From: Triglochin maritima
Taxonomy: Eukaryota; Streptophyta; Magnoliopsida; Alismatales; Juncaginaceae
Direction: 5' to 3'
DNA length: 64,000 nucleotides
NCBI GenBank assembly: GCA_963682175.1
Contig: OY821777.1
Location: forward strand, 2,931,501 to 2,995,500
Below, one piece after another: positions 1 through 12,040 of this stretch (positions are counted from its first letter, which is position 1; the number at the start of each line of letters is the position of its first letter). A program made the translations under genes and the position numbers. A model generated the notes under the pieces. It saw only the letters and a list, made by a program, of their open reading frames with translations, searched no databases and was not told the origin of the DNA.

Positions 1-3000
1 TGGCAATTGTGCCAAATTATTTATGAGGGATTGACACCTACATCTAGAGTTATGCTAGAATCTGTAAGCCAATGAAGCTTTATGTCCAAAAATGAGAATG
101 ATGCTTGGACTTTTCTTGAAAACTTGGCTGATAATAGTATGCAATGGGACACTGCTAGGGCACCGACCAACCCAAGTATTGGATCTAGAATAGCAAATCA
201 ATCCAGATCAGGTGTCTTAGCTGTAGATGCTTCTATAGCTGCTGAAGCGAAATTAGCCACCCTTATGCGTAGGATGGAAACCCTAGAGCTTCAAACCCGA
301 CCCCTAGTAAATCAAATCTCTTCTGTTTCTTGCTCTCTGTGTGGTCAACCTGGTCATGTTTTGGAGGAGTGTGCACACATTTCTTCGGACATGGAACAAG
401 TTAATGCTGCATTTAATCGTCCTAGGAATGACCCTTATTCGTCAACCTATAATCCAGGTTGGCGCAACCATCCCAATTTTTCATGGAGCCAAGGGAATTC
501 AAATCCTGCACCCATGCCTCAGCAAGGCCAACCACCTAGACAACAAATGTATTCAAACAACAACAACAATAATAGTGATGGTCGATTAACTGATTTGGAA
601 AACTTAATGAAAACATTTGTTCAAACAACTACTCAATCTTTTCAAAAGCTAGAGACTCAAGTAAGTCAATTAGCACAAGTTGTAGGTGAAAGAGAAAGAG
701 GAAGATTCCCAAGCCAACCCGAGGTGAACCCAAGAATTAACAATCCACATAATCAACATATGGCATATCAACCACATCAACATATGCCATATCAACCACC
801 TCAACCATTTAATCCTCAACCATTCAATCCTCAACACATTAGGCCTCCACCTAATGTACCACATAATGCACCACCTCCTAATGTGAACAATAACAACAGA
901 CCAGTTCATATGGTTCAAGAAGAAGAGCAAAATCAACACATTAATGCTATACTTACATTAAGATCTGGAAAATCTGTTAATAACAATGTCACTCACCCCT
1001 TGGCTAATGAGCCTAATAATTCTGTCACACCTGAGCCATCCAATGAGCCACCAATTCAATCTGAGGAACCAATTGAAATTGAACACACTGAACCTGAAAG
1101 AGTATTCATTCCTAAAGCACCATTCCCTAATAGACTTAATAAGAATCATACAAATCAAATGGAGAAAATGTTGGAAGTCTTTAAGCAAGTAAAGGTAAAC
1201 ATCCCCTTATTAGAAGCTATTCAACAAATTCCACCTTATGCAAGATTCTTAAAAGACTTATGCACCAAGAAAAGGAAAACACAAGTACCAAAAAGAGTCT
1301 TCTTAACTGCAAATATAAGCTCTGTGTTAACCCAACCCACACAAATCAAATATAAAGACCCTGGTTGTCCAACTATTTCATGTGTAATTGGTAACACCTT
1401 AATCAATAGGGCCTTGCTGGATTTGGGTGCTAGTGTTAATCTGCTTCCCTACTCTGTATATAAAGAATTGGATATAGGAGACCTTAAACAGACTAGGACC
1501 ACACTCCAATTGGCTGATAGATCTGTTAAGATTCCTAGAGGTGTGGTTGATGATGTTCTGATCAAAGTGGGTGAATTCATATTTCCTGTGGACTTTGTTG
1601 TCTTAGACACGGAGGCTGTTGCTAACCCTAGCAATCAAATTCCTGTGATCTTAGGAAGACCTTTTTTAGCCACTTCCAATGCCCTAATCAATTGTAGGAA
1701 TGCATTGATGAAATTGTCATTTGGGAATTTGACTGGTGAGCTAAATATTTTTAACTTAGGGAAGCAACCTGGAATTTTCTCTGATGAATCGAGTGAATTG
1801 AATTACATTCAGGATTGTAGTGAAGATGAGCTGATTTCGGATTACTTAAATTTCACCCAATTGGATGAAGTTGATTTTCAAAAGAACCTGAGTGGTGAGG
1901 GCACAATTTCTGACCAAATCAATTATATAGGTTCGAATCGATCTTCACCCAATTGGTCAGCCTTAGGTGGACTTTTAGCCGAACCAAGACCTCAATCCAA
2001 ACCCTCACTACAAGAACCACCATCACTAGAGTTGAAGCCTCTCCCTACTACATTGAAGTATGCATTTTTAGGACCCTCATCCACCCTCCCAGTTATCATA
2101 GCATCGGATTTGACTCCCAATCAAGAGAATGAATTGTTGAGAGTCCTCAGTAGGAATAAAGAAGCTATTGGATGGACCATGACCGATATCAAGGGGATTA
2201 GCCCATCTATAGTCCAACATAGGATCCATTTGGAAGATAATACTCAACCCCGTAGGGATCCGCAAAGGCGGCTTAACCCGGTCCTAACTGAGGCGGTCAA
2301 AAAGGAAATACTTAAGTGGTTGGACAATGGAATTATATACCCTATATCCGATAGTGTGTGGGTTAGTCCTGTTCAGGTTGTCCCTAAGAAATCTGGAGTT
2401 ACTGTAGTTGAGAATGAGCTTAATGAGTTAGTCCCGACCCGGATCCAAACCGGTTGGAGGATTTGCATTGACTATAGAAAACTTAATTCTGCAACCCGTA
2501 AGGACCACTTCCCTCTTCCTTTCATAGATCAAATGTTAGAACGGTTGGCCGGATATGAGTATTATTGTTTTCTAGATGGATATTCCGGCTATAACCAAAT
2601 TCCTATCGCTCCTGAGGATCAGGAGAAAACTACATTCACGTGCCCATTCGGCACGTTTGCTTTCCGTCGCATGCCCTTTGGCTTGTGCAATGCTCCTGCC
2701 ACATTTCAAAGATGTATGGTTAGCATCTTCTCTGATATGGTGGATAACTTCATGGAAATTTTCATGGATGATTTCTCTGTCTTTGGTCCCACTTTTGCCA
2801 ATTGTTTGAACCATTTGGAATTAGTACTAGTAAGGTGTAAGGAGAAGAACTTAACCTTAAATTGGGAAAAATGTCATTTCATGGTTAAGAATGGAATAGT
2901 ACTTGGTCACATTGTGTCTAAGGATGGCATTCAAGTGGATAAAGCCAAGGTGGATTTGATTAAGCATCTCCCTCCACCAACAAATGTCAAAGAGATTCGT

Positions 3001-4925
3001 TCATTTTTAGGGCATGTCGGATTCTATCGAAGGTTTATTAAGGACTTTAGTAAGGTGGCTAGACCATTGACTGAATTATTAGCGAAGGACTCTAAGTTTG
3101 AATTTTCTGATAAATGTTTGGAGTCCTTTAACCACCTTACGAGGGAATTGACGTCGGCACCCATTATTCATTCACCCGATTGGACCCAACCCTTTGAAAT
3201 AATGTGTGATGCATCGGATTACGCCATAGGAGCGGTGTTGGGTCAGAAAATTGAAAAGAAACCTCACGTAATATATTATGCTAGTAAAACATTGAACGAT
3301 GCCCAATTGAACTACACGGTAACTGAGAAAGAATTTCTAGCAGTCATTTTTGCCTTGGAAAAATTTCGACAATATTTGATAGGCACACATGTGATTATTT
3401 ACACGGATCATGCGGCAATAAGACATTTAGTGAACAAAAAGGATGCCAAGCCGCGTTTATTGCGTTGGATCTTACTACTGCAAGAATTTGATGTCGAAAT
3501 CCGTGATAAAAAGGGTTGTGAAAATGTAGTCGCCGGTCACTTGTCTAGAATTCCTCTTATCCCAGTGAATAACACACTAGTGAATGAGAACTTTCCGGAT
3601 GAACAGATTATGGCTGTGTCTGGCGAACCATGGTTCGCCGATATAGTCAATTTCTTAGTAACTGGTGTGACCCCGACTGAATGGTCTAAGAACGATCAAG
3701 CCAAATTTAGGTCCCTAGTAAAGAATTTTTATTGGGATGACCCATATCTTTTCAAGTATTGTTCGGATCAAATCATTAGAAGATGTGTTCCTGAGGAGGA
3801 ATTTGCAAGTATTCTATCTTTTTGTCACGACCAAGCATGTGGAGGACATTTTGGAGCTAAGAAAACTGCGGCCAAAGTTTTACAGTGTGGATTTTATTGG
3901 CCCACCATATTTAAGGATGCATTTGCATTTTGTAATTCTTGCCCTAGATGTCAAATGCTAGGGAAACTCTCTCGTAGAGACATGATGCCTCTGCACCCTA
4001 TTCTCATAGTTGATATCTTCGATGTTTGGGGTATCGATTTTATGGGCCCGTTTCCAATGTCTTTTGGGAAGGAGTATATCTTGCTAGCTGTGGAATATGT
4101 GTCCAAATGGGTTGAGGCTATCCCCACAAAATCCAATGACAACAAAGTTGTTGTCAAATTTCTGAAGGAGAATATTTTCTCCCGATTCGGTACTCCACGT
4201 ACCATTATAAGTGACCGGGGTACTCATTTTTGTAATCGATCATTTGAAGCTTTGATGAGAAAATATTCCATAACTCATAAGTTAGCTACCCCGTATCACC
4301 CTCAAACAAGTGGACAAGTTGAGGTCTCCAATAGACAAATCAAGCAAATTCTGGAAAAAACGGTTAATGCCTCACGTAAGGATTGTCTGTAAAAATTAAT
4401 GACGCGTTGTGGGCCTATCGGACCGCTTTCAAGACCAATTTAGGAATGTCCCCTTACCGGTTAGTCTTTGGAAAAGCGTGCCACTTACCGGTCGAATTGG
4501 AGCATAGAGCCCTTTGGGCTATTAAGCAACTGAATATGGATTTAGAGACAGCTGGTAATGCTCGAAAATTGGATTTAGTTGAGCTTGAGGAAATAAGAAA
4601 TGAGGCTTATGAGAATGCTAAAATTTATAAGGAAAAGACCAAGGTTTTTCATGATAAATCCATCGTTAGGAAATCTTTTTCTCCTGGACAGTTGGTCCTT
4701 CTCTATAACTCTCGCCTTCATCTCTTTTCCGGCAAACTCAAGAGTCGTTGGACCGGCCCTTTCATGATCAAAACTGTTTTCCCTCACGGAGCGGTCGAGA
4801 TCAGTAATCCGGAGAACGGTGAAAACTTTAAAGTTAACGGGCATCGATTGAAGCCCTACTTAAATCGTCCCTCCAATGTTGCAGAGGAAGTTGTGTTTTT
4901 ACACGCAATTCCTCATTCTGATTAA
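1..4925 (+). pseudogene. Athila gag-pol polyprotein (gag, protease, RT, RNase H, integrase), broken
   Basis: This is the polyprotein for capsid, maturation, reverse transcription and integration. Numbering residues from the Met at 82: a CCHC knuckle lies at C84-C97; the protease DLGAS has its Asp at 447; the RT motif FMDD is at 894-897; the first RNase H Asp is 1043; and the integrase has an HHCC region followed by D1319, D1378 and E1414, which is a D,D35E triad. All catalytic residues that I can place are present. Two lesions are seen: an in-frame TGA at 73-75 inside gag, whose frame is open from base 1, and a one-base loss near 4385 that shifts the integrase C-terminal part into another frame (to the stop at 4923-4925). 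The start of gag is outside the window. I infer it cannot make a full polyprotein. Confidence 0.9.
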
Positions 4926-4940
4926 GTTTTAGTTTATTCC

Positions 4941-4973
4941 AAAAAAAAACGAAAAAAAAACGAAAAAAAAACG
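4941..4973 (+). repeat. Three tandem A9CG units
   Basis: Three near-perfect 11-bp units, nine A followed by CG, sit just after the integrase stop and before the next retrotransposon ORF. Replication slippage probably made them. No function is suggested. Confidence 0.85.
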
Positions 4974-5082
4974 TGAAAATAATAATAATGGGTACTTGAC
5001 TTATTTTGGAAAACGGTGGAAGTACATGTCTTTTTTTTTCTTCTAAATCTAACGTATACCACTTTAGCAGTATTCTATCACC

Positions 5083-5958
5083 ATGGTGTTTCCTGAGAAG
5101 AACTTCCACCCGTTGCTTGTTAGTGATCAAAATGGCACCCACTTTTACGACGAAATCATAGCACGGAGTTGGAGCTACTTGGTCCATAACAACAATGATG
5201 TGTACTGCCCTAGCTTAGTGGAGGAGTTCTATAGCAGTATCACTAACATAGACCTGGACAGTGGGTACATTTTACTGAATTGGAGAAACAAAGTCTGGGC
5301 GATTGACCTCAACATCATCTCCAACTTGACTGACATACCACAAGGGGCCTCCACTTTGCCATCTGAGGAACTCAGTTTCTATCGGTCACTCATGGGACCA
5401 GATTGTGTGCTTAGCCGTGATCGGGGTATCAAGGGCACATCCATGTACCGGAATGTCTTTACAGCATGTAGGTGGGCATGCCAAAATGTCACGAGTAATA
5501 CCCACAACACCTCTTTTCGCACCGTTGAGATGGGCATCATTCACTCCCTGATGACCCGTGATCGCACTTACTGTATGTGCCGACGGCTTCTGACCACCAT
5601 TGCAGAAGGCCACCAACGCAACTCCCAATCTCTGTCATGCCTCGTCACCACTATCTGCAAGCACTTTATGGCCTATGAGTCTTTCTGGGTGTACGAAGCC
5701 GACATGCTCCCTTGTACGGTGGAACGAGAGACATCCTCCTACCGTGGCACTATAGCGGACCTGTGGACACCTCCAGAAATGGAGGATGCTATGCAATCAA
5801 GGGAGTCGTCTGAAGACTCCGCAACATTCTGGGCTCAGTCAACCCCAGAAAACTCTGACGAGCATAGGTCCCGAATGTGGGGCGGGATGAAGCGCCTCAA
5901 TAGCAAACTGAACAAAGCACTCTCCGACCGTGGAGAGTCGTCATCCCGAAGGCGGTAA
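5083..5958 (+). CDS. Extra ORF of the Athila element, plant transposon protein type (PF20167-like)
   Basis: An intact 291-residue ORF lies 158 bp after the integrase stop, on the same strand and inside the same element. Its N-terminal half carries the pattern 'LVEEFY', then about 25 residues later 'WAIDLNIISNL', followed by a proline-containing loop. That layout resembles the uncharacterised plant transposon protein domain usually found in or beside Athila-like elements. I see no signal peptide and no clear membrane segment, which argues against a classical env-like protein. The C-terminal end is basic and serine-rich (SSSRRR). It keeps an open frame although gag-pol is broken. The family match is from memory of the pattern and not from a search; its role in the element is unknown. 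Confidence 0.6.
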   Translation: MVFPEKNFHPLLVSDQNGTHFYDEIIARSWSYLVHNNNDVYCPSLVEEFYSSITNIDLDSGYILLNWRNKVWAIDLNIISNLTDIPQGASTLPSEELSFYRSLMGPDCVLSRDRGIKGTSMYRNVFTACRWACQNVTSNTHNTSFRTVEMGIIHSLMTRDRTYCMCRRLLTTIAEGHQRNSQSLSCLVTTICKHFMAYESFWVYEADMLPCTVERETSSYRGTIADLWTPPEMEDAMQSRESSEDSATFWAQSTPENSDEHRSRMWGGMKRLNSKLNKALSDRGESSSRRR

Positions 5959-6480
5959 CTTTATTATTTCTTGCATTTCCTATATTATTCAATTTTGCAT
6001 ACATTGAGGACAATGCATGAAATAGGTGTAGGGGGGTGACTAGTTATCTACCTATCTGTTTTTTTTATTTCTCAAAAAAAAAAAATAATCAATGTTTCAT
6101 GACATAGCTTAAGATTGAACCACCAAAACCCGAGTACAAATTGCATTGAGTCTTTGTTCCTTATTATATAGTTCTGCTTGTAGAAACTATGACATAAATC
6201 TAAGTTCCAAAGAAATAACACATTACCCTTAAGACATGTATGCACTTAAATTGGATGAATCAAATCTTTGAAGTGGTTGATAAAAAGCAGAGGTTGAGGA
6301 AAATATACCGGGAAGTGTGGACTTCTAATAGCAATTAAGCCTTGAGGAAAATAAAAGTAAAAATAAAGGAATAAAGTAAGGAAAGCACATTTTGCAAAAT
6401 GATTACAAAAGCCCAAGCCTTTGAGTCACTGGTCCGTAGGGGTATCTTAAAACCCGGTAACTTGAGTCTGGCAGCTCGGG
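5959..6480 (+). other. 3' non-coding region of the older Athila element, left part
   Basis: No ORF is seen. At 6002-6041 lies a conserved Athila landmark, a GAGGACAATGCATGAA stretch followed by AGGTGTAGGGGGGTG. The same landmark recurs at 7394-7432 in the younger element. The region is cut at 6481-6485 by the target duplication ATTAT and resumes at 10217. Confidence 0.7.
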
Positions 6481-6485
6481 ATTAT

Positions 6486-7178
6486 TGATTGACATCATTT
6501 CATGCTCATATTTGTATCTTATATCCATTATCTTACACCTAAGCAATGCTACGTGACGAGTTTTATGTTTAGTTTTCAGGAATAAAGAGGTTTGAAGAGA
6601 AGAGCCATGAAAGGACCCAAAAGCTGGGAAAAAGGACTGAATGGTGAGATCTAGGGACCAAGATGCAAGGGAGAAGGACCTGAATGTAAGACAGAAGGAC
6701 CTAAGAGCAAAACAGAATACTCCACACCATCATGGGGAGTATTTTACCAATTCTATTCGGGTCGGAGCTCCAACAAGTCGAGTAACCGCATCAAAGACCA
6801 ACAATACCAGAAAGCAAAGCCCACAACAAATTCCAACACGATCCGACAATTTTGGACCGCCAATTGGCGGTCTTGGACCGCTAATTGGCGGTCCATATTG
6901 CTTAGAATCCGTCGAAATTTGTTCTGGACTTGTATTAATGTTCGTTTAGGCTATTTTTGGTATTGGTTTAGTCCCACATCGGGGGATTGTCCCCGATTAG
7001 CTTTTTCCATGCTTATAAATAGAACTCTTCACCTTCCATTGTAACCACCCATTGCTTGGTGGCATTCTCTCTACTAAGGAGTGAGCCTTGAAGCAAAAAC
7101 TCAAGGTGGAGAATGATGCTACCTTCAATGTGAGTCATTGTTAATAAAAGTTTATTTGTTTCTTTTAAAAAAAAAAAA
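6486..7178 (+). repeat. Left LTR copy, U3-R only, ending in poly(A)
   Basis: It matches the complete LTR from 8692 base for base until 7168, then runs into A. Promoter parts are present: two tandem palindromes at 6855-6872 and 6875-6894, a TATAAATA box at 7014-7021, and a poly(A) signal AATAAA at 7143-7148. The copy stops about 20 bases after that signal, exactly where a transcript would be cleaved and polyadenylated. U5 and a primer-binding site are absent. Confidence 0.85.
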
Positions 7179-8691
7179 GACTCCTTCAGTGAGCATTGAT
7201 TGTTGTGAGCCCCAACCCTTGTGTATTTGGGCTCCATTTCTTTCACGTATTTGTATCCCTTCTTTAGCATCTCACAGGTTTTGAGGGAATTCGGGTTATG
7301 TCCATCAACATGACCTTGCACTTCCCTTTGTACTTCACGTTGGTGAGATCTCTTCTGTTTCATGCATACATCCATGTCGTATTTTGCTCACATTCATTGA
7401 GGACAATGCATGAAGTAGGTGTGGGGGGGTGTTTTACGTGTGTACATAGTCGAGTCTTTTCTTTTGATTTTGTTTTCTTTTGTTTGCATTGTTAGGGTCA
7501 TGTTAGTGTGCTGCATTTAATATCGATATATCTGCTTGCCATGATCCTTGGGTGACTTGTCTTCTTTTGCTTGCCGAGTGCTTCAAAATTTTCTCATTTC
7601 TTTCAAAATCTTCATGTGTTTGCGAAAGAAAATGTTTTGTGGGTTTTGCGTGTGTTTAGCATGTGCAAAACCGTTGAGAGGCAAAGTAAAAAGAAAGCTC
7701 CCAAAATTGTCTTGAACTTGATGCATTAGGATATCTAGTACGTGGCTTTAGGATTTATCGAGTCGTTAGGATGCACCCCAGTTTTCCCTTGGGGGTGAGT
7801 AATCATAGGGTTTCAGTGCTCAAACATTTAATGAAATCCACCCTGAACCTAGTGAGTCAATAATTCGTGTCTGTTAACTTAAGGAAGTTTGTTGTAGTCA
7901 AGGACCCTCTAAATCCTGTTGTGAGACATTAGTGTAGGGGTTTTGGTTCATGTGTAGATAAGAAATAAGTGAGTAGGTGTTCTCTCTTCTCGCACGGCTC
8001 CTATCACTCGAGAAAGTAGGTCTGAGGGGACTTTGTGCCTGGTGCTTTCGAGTCATCTGACTTGGGATGCGCCGACTGAACTCCCGTTACACGGGTGGTA
8101 GGGATTGCCCTATGTGGAGATGTGGGAAAAGGTGTACGTGATAGTGTAAGTCCTCATGGGCAATGATGCACGGAACCTGACCCTGGGAGAATGAAGCTCC
8201 AACTAATAAAAAGTAAAAGAAAAAGAAAAATGTGAAAAGAAACAAAAAGAAAAAAAAATATGATAATGCAAATAAGAACCTTAATGGACTTTACACTTTG
8301 TAGCACTTGAGGATGTTGAGGTTGTCCATGTCTTTCACATAATTCCTTATTTAACTTGCACGAATGGTTCATTAGGGTAGAGGTGTGGACTGATCACCTA
8401 TATAGAGTCGGCCCGTAGCATTACCGCGTCCATTGATCGACAAAATATTTCCAACGAGTCGAGGTCTAGATTGAATAATGCATCTTGTTCGGATTTTGTG
8501 GGTATATCCGCTGAAAACCCTCAGGAGACAACACTCCTCCTCCTTGGCAACAAAGAGGTTTAACGGCTTGTTGCACGTGCTAAGTGCAACCGTGATTCCT
8601 ACGAAAGTGAGTTAGGATTTCTTGTTTCTCGTTTGTTTTTCTCTTTCTTTGTTTTGCTCGAGACTAGCAAAAACTTAGGTGTGGGGGTATT
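7179..8691 (+). other. Internal non-coding region of the younger Athila insertion, ending in a polypurine tract
   Basis: About 1.5 kb without a credible ORF. It holds the GAGGACAATGCATGAA / AGGTGTGGGGGGGTG landmark near 7394-7432. It ends with a conserved block (CTGAAAACCCTC, TTGTTGCACGTGCTAAGTGCAACC, GCTCGAGACTAGCAAAA) and the plus-strand primer AGGTGTGGGGGTAT immediately before the LTR. The same terminal block is found at 10571-10763 in the older element, so the two are related families. Confidence 0.75.
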
Positions 8692-10211
8692 TGATTGACA
8701 TCATTTCATGCTCATATTTGTATCTTATATCCATTATCTTACACCTAAGCAATGCTACGTGACGAGTTTTATGTTTAGTTTTCAGGAATAAAGAGGTTTG
8801 AAGAGAAGAGCCATGAAAGGACCCAAAAGCTGGGAAAAAGGACTGAATGGTGAGATCTAGGGACCAAGATGCAAGGGAGAAGGACCTGAATGTAAGACAG
8901 AAGGACCTAAGAGCAAAACAGAATACTCCACACCATCATGGGGAGTATTTTACCAATTCTATTCGGGTCGGAGCTCCAACAAGTCGAGTAACCGCATCAA
9001 AGACCAACAATACCAGAAAGCAAAGCCCACAACAAATTCCAACACGATCCGACAATTTTGGACCGCTAATTGGCGGTCCATATTGCTCAGAATCCGTCGA
9101 AATTTGTTCTGGACTTGTATTAATGTTCGTTTAGGCTATTTTTGGTATTGGTTTAGTCCCACATCGGGGGATTGTCCCCGATTAGCTTTTTCCATGCTTA
9201 TAAATAGAACTCTTCACCTTCCATTGTAACCACCCATTGCTTGGTGGCATTCTCTCTACTAAGGAGTGAGCCTTGAAGCAAAAACTCAAGGTGGAGAAGG
9301 ATGCTACCTTCAATGTGAGTCATTGTTAATAAAAGTTTATTTGTTTCTTTTAATCTTGTTTTGTTATGTTGTTTGTTTTGTGTGGGTTGTTTTACTTTGT
9401 TTAATTTCTTGTTTAGTAATTTTAGTATCTTAGTTAAATGTTTTCTTTACTTAGTCTAATCAGTAGTGTAATGAGTAGTGAGTAGTTCCATCCCCATTTG
9501 GGGGGTGGAGAAATATGTGATATAATTATGTAGTGTATTAAGTGTGTGTTATTTTTATCCATTGAGCTTTATATGATTTCCATAACCATCTAATGGGTCT
9601 CCACTCTTATCTTTGATATGCTAATGCTCTTGAATGAAGCTTAGCTTATGCTTTGATTAGTGGACCTATTTTATGGGGAATGATAAGGTTAGGATATGGA
9701 TGAAGTTAATGTTGGAAACACAATTTGTAGTGTATGTACTCTTGTTGCCTTTTCCTTAGCTAATGTCTTGTATGTTTTAATGATGTAGTCATCTTAATTC
9801 ATGTGGAGGCATAGTAGGGTCTAGTCTTTATACATGAGTTCATTTAGTTTCATTCCAATTATTGTCTTGTATGTTTTAATGATGTAGTCTTATCTTAATT
9901 CATGTTGAGGCAAAGTTGGATGTAGTTTTATGATTTCATCCACTACATGTTGTGAGGAGCTTAATGAACACACACACTTCTTTATGATTCACATTATTTC
10001 TCTACCCCCTTTGGGGTTTAGTTTTTATTGCTTATCTTTCATTTCCATTTGCATTGTAGTGTAGTTTAGTGTAACCAACCTTTCTTCCCTTTCTTTACCT
10101 CTCGCCTTCGAACAAACCAAGTGTCGACACACCTCCCAGTGGACGACCCGTATTTGCCACCGCTTCAACGCGGCCGTGCACTTGCGGTTAAATATAAAAC
10201 GAGATCAATCA
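8692..10211 (+). repeat. Complete 3' LTR (1520 bp) of the younger Athila insertion
   Basis: It starts TGATTGACATC right after the purine tract and ends AGATCAATCA, followed by the target duplication. U3 has one palindrome (9060-9079, against two in the left copy), a TATAAATA box at 9199-9206 and AATAAA at 9328-9333. U5 is unusually long, about 850 bp. It ends with the segment CCGCTTCAACGCGGCCGTGCACTTGCGGT, also present at the end of the other Athila LTR. Confidence 0.85.
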
Positions 10212-10216
10212 ATTAT

Positions 10217-10763
10217 CGACCAAACTCGCTACACGAATGCAAAACGGGTAAAAGTGTCAGAAAAAGCAAATGTGTTGAATCACGGAAGAAAAGAAAAAAA
10301 ATATATATACTCAAGGCCCAAAGCTAAAAGAATGATTCATGTCATGGTTGATCTGAATGATACTTCACCACCAGAGGAGGCGTGCAAAATAATTTAAGTA
10401 ATAACATGTGTAGAAGGGTTAGTGGTGTGAATGTTGGAGGAACAAAGATCAAGTCAAACTTTTTATAAGTTAGATTTGTATAATGAGCATGCAAGAATTC
10501 TAAGTGAGATGTATAAGGTTGAGGTGGAGATATCGAGAGCTATTAATGGAATATTGAATTAAGACTTTGTGGGTGTGTCAACTGAAAACCCTCACGAGAC
10601 AAAACTCGTCCTCTGAGGAAACTTGGAGGTTTAAAGGCTTGTTGCACATGCTAAGTGCAACCGTGATTCCTACGAAAATGAGTTAGGATTTCTGTGCTTT
10701 CATACTTATATTTCTCATGTTTTGTTTTGCTCGAGACTAGCAAAATCTAGGTGTAGGGGTATT
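10217..10763 (+). other. 3' non-coding region of the older Athila element, right part, with polypurine tract
   Basis: This continues the sequence cut at 6480. No intact gene is seen. The last 200 bases align by eye with 8490-8691, including the CTGAAAACCCTC and GCTCGAGACTAGCAAAA blocks, and end in the tract AGGTGTAGGGGTATT at 10749-10763 that primes the plus strand. Confidence 0.7.
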
Positions 10764-12040
10764 TGATGCATTGCATACATTGCATCATATGTCTTTCATT
10801 TAGAGTGTTTTTATATAAATAAATGCTACTAAGGTATTGTTTTGAGCAATTGTGCAGAATTCAGGAGTTACAATGCAATTTACCAATATTCGAGCTAAAA
10901 CGCGTGCAATGGACTTAGATGGATCACAAAGACCAATTAGATAGAGATTCAAACTCAAGTTGAAGTCCAATTGATTGCATAAGAAGTCAGGGACTTGATC
11001 GCAAATTGGAAGGACTAAAAAGTTATTTTGGAGGAATATTCAAGAAGAAATCAAATTCGGATCTCCAAAGATATGTAATAATTGATTTATACACGTGGAG
11101 GCCACCTACAAGATACCAAAAACACACCCACAAAAGCACGAAGTGATCTGAACCATCCATGCGGCGGAATCGCCGCATCTAACGGTCAATATGCGGCGGA
11201 ATCGCCGCATGGGTTGCGATCCGTGCCTCCTATTTTCGTCCAATTGTGTAGTAACACGTGTCTTTCCTGATGCATACTTAGGGTTTCTTGTATCGGCTAT
11301 AAATAGCCCCGAAATATTGTGTAAGGGGAGCCTTTTGTATTACATTTTTAAAGCAATAAAATTCTGCCCTTTTAATTCTCCACTATCTTTGTCTTTTGTA
11401 AGCTTAGTTTTAGATTAATGTTTCATGCTCTTAATTCCAGTAGAGTAATTTAGTTGTTCTTTACTTTTTCTCTTAGAATAATTTGTTGCGTGCTTAGAAT
11501 AATTGCTTTTACTTTCGTAGATCGTAGTTTAGTATAATATTTTCCTTTTTTTTCTGTATTCTCTCGATGATCTCCATGACCACTTCTCCTCATCTTCTCC
11601 CCATGGGTTTCTAAAACCCTCCAAAGGGTGGGGGTGACGGATTTAGGGTTAGAGAAGAGAGATCGTTTTTTATTTTAATTTCTTGTTAGTGTTTTGATCA
11701 TATGAGTTTTTGTTAAATCAATTATCATATGATGCTTAATATCTCACTTGATTTATAATAATTTTCGTAATCTCTAATCTAACTTGAAGATTCATAACTC
11801 CCACCCACTGGACTCTCATCCATAGTTATTTCTTCTTAGTTTTTGTTCTTGTTGTTCTTGCTTTAGAAAAATAAAAATAAAAGAAATCCAAAAATCTCAA
11901 ACCAACACTATTTCTCTTTTGCTTTCCTTAATCAAAGAAAATCACAAAAATATAAGAATCTCTCCCTCCTTGTGTTCGACCCGTACTTGCCACCGCTTCA
12001 ACGCGGCCGTGCACTTGCGGTATAAATAAAAATCTCAACA
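10764..12040 (+). repeat. 3' LTR (about 1277 bp) of the older Athila element
   Basis: It starts TGATGCATTG directly after the purine tract and ends CTCAACA against chromovirus integrase codons. U3 carries two copies of ATGCGGCGGAATCGCCGCAT (11159-11178 and 11191-11210), a TATAAATA box at 11298-11305 and an AATAAA near 11355. The terminal segment CCGCTTCAACGCGGCCGTGCACTTGCGG is shared with the LTR ending at 10211, while the rest differs. The exact right end could be 12037 or 12040, since both end in CA. Confidence 0.75.

Larger units (their letters stand above)
6486..10211 (+). mobile_element. Younger non-autonomous Athila-type insertion with chimeric, poly(A)-joined left LTR
   Basis: The termini are TGATTGA at the left and TCAATCA at the right, an exact inverted pair. 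They are flanked by ATTAT at 6481-6485 and again at 10212-10216, the 5-bp duplication expected of an integrase. The order is partial LTR (U3-R, 6486-about 7166), a 12-A run (7167-7178), non-coding internal DNA (7179-8691), and a complete LTR (8692-10211). There is no gag or pol, so mobilisation must have been in trans. The partial and complete LTR copies differ over their roughly 680 shared bases by one 21-bp indel and about two substitutions, so the insertion is recent. Confidence 0.85.
1..12040 (+). mobile_element. Athila-type Ty3/gypsy retrotransposon, 5' part off window, split by a younger insertion
   Basis: The element runs from the left edge (inside gag) through pol, an extra ORF, a 3' non-coding region, a purine-rich tract and a 3' LTR ending at 12040. 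The younger element at 6486-10211 and its target duplication interrupt it. The right end abuts chromovirus integrase codons, so it inserted into that gene. The target duplication should be GCCAT (12041-12045), but its partner lies outside the window. The Athila assignment rests on the gag zinc knuckle, the DLGAS protease motif, the integrase-last gene order, and the long 3' non-coding region before a G-rich tract. This is a dead copy. Confidence 0.85.

Noticed and set aside
6486..7178. LINE-type retroposed copy because of the poly(A)
   Set aside because: The left end is exactly the LTR start and the only duplication (ATTAT) encloses the whole 6486-10211 unit, not the poly(A) segment.
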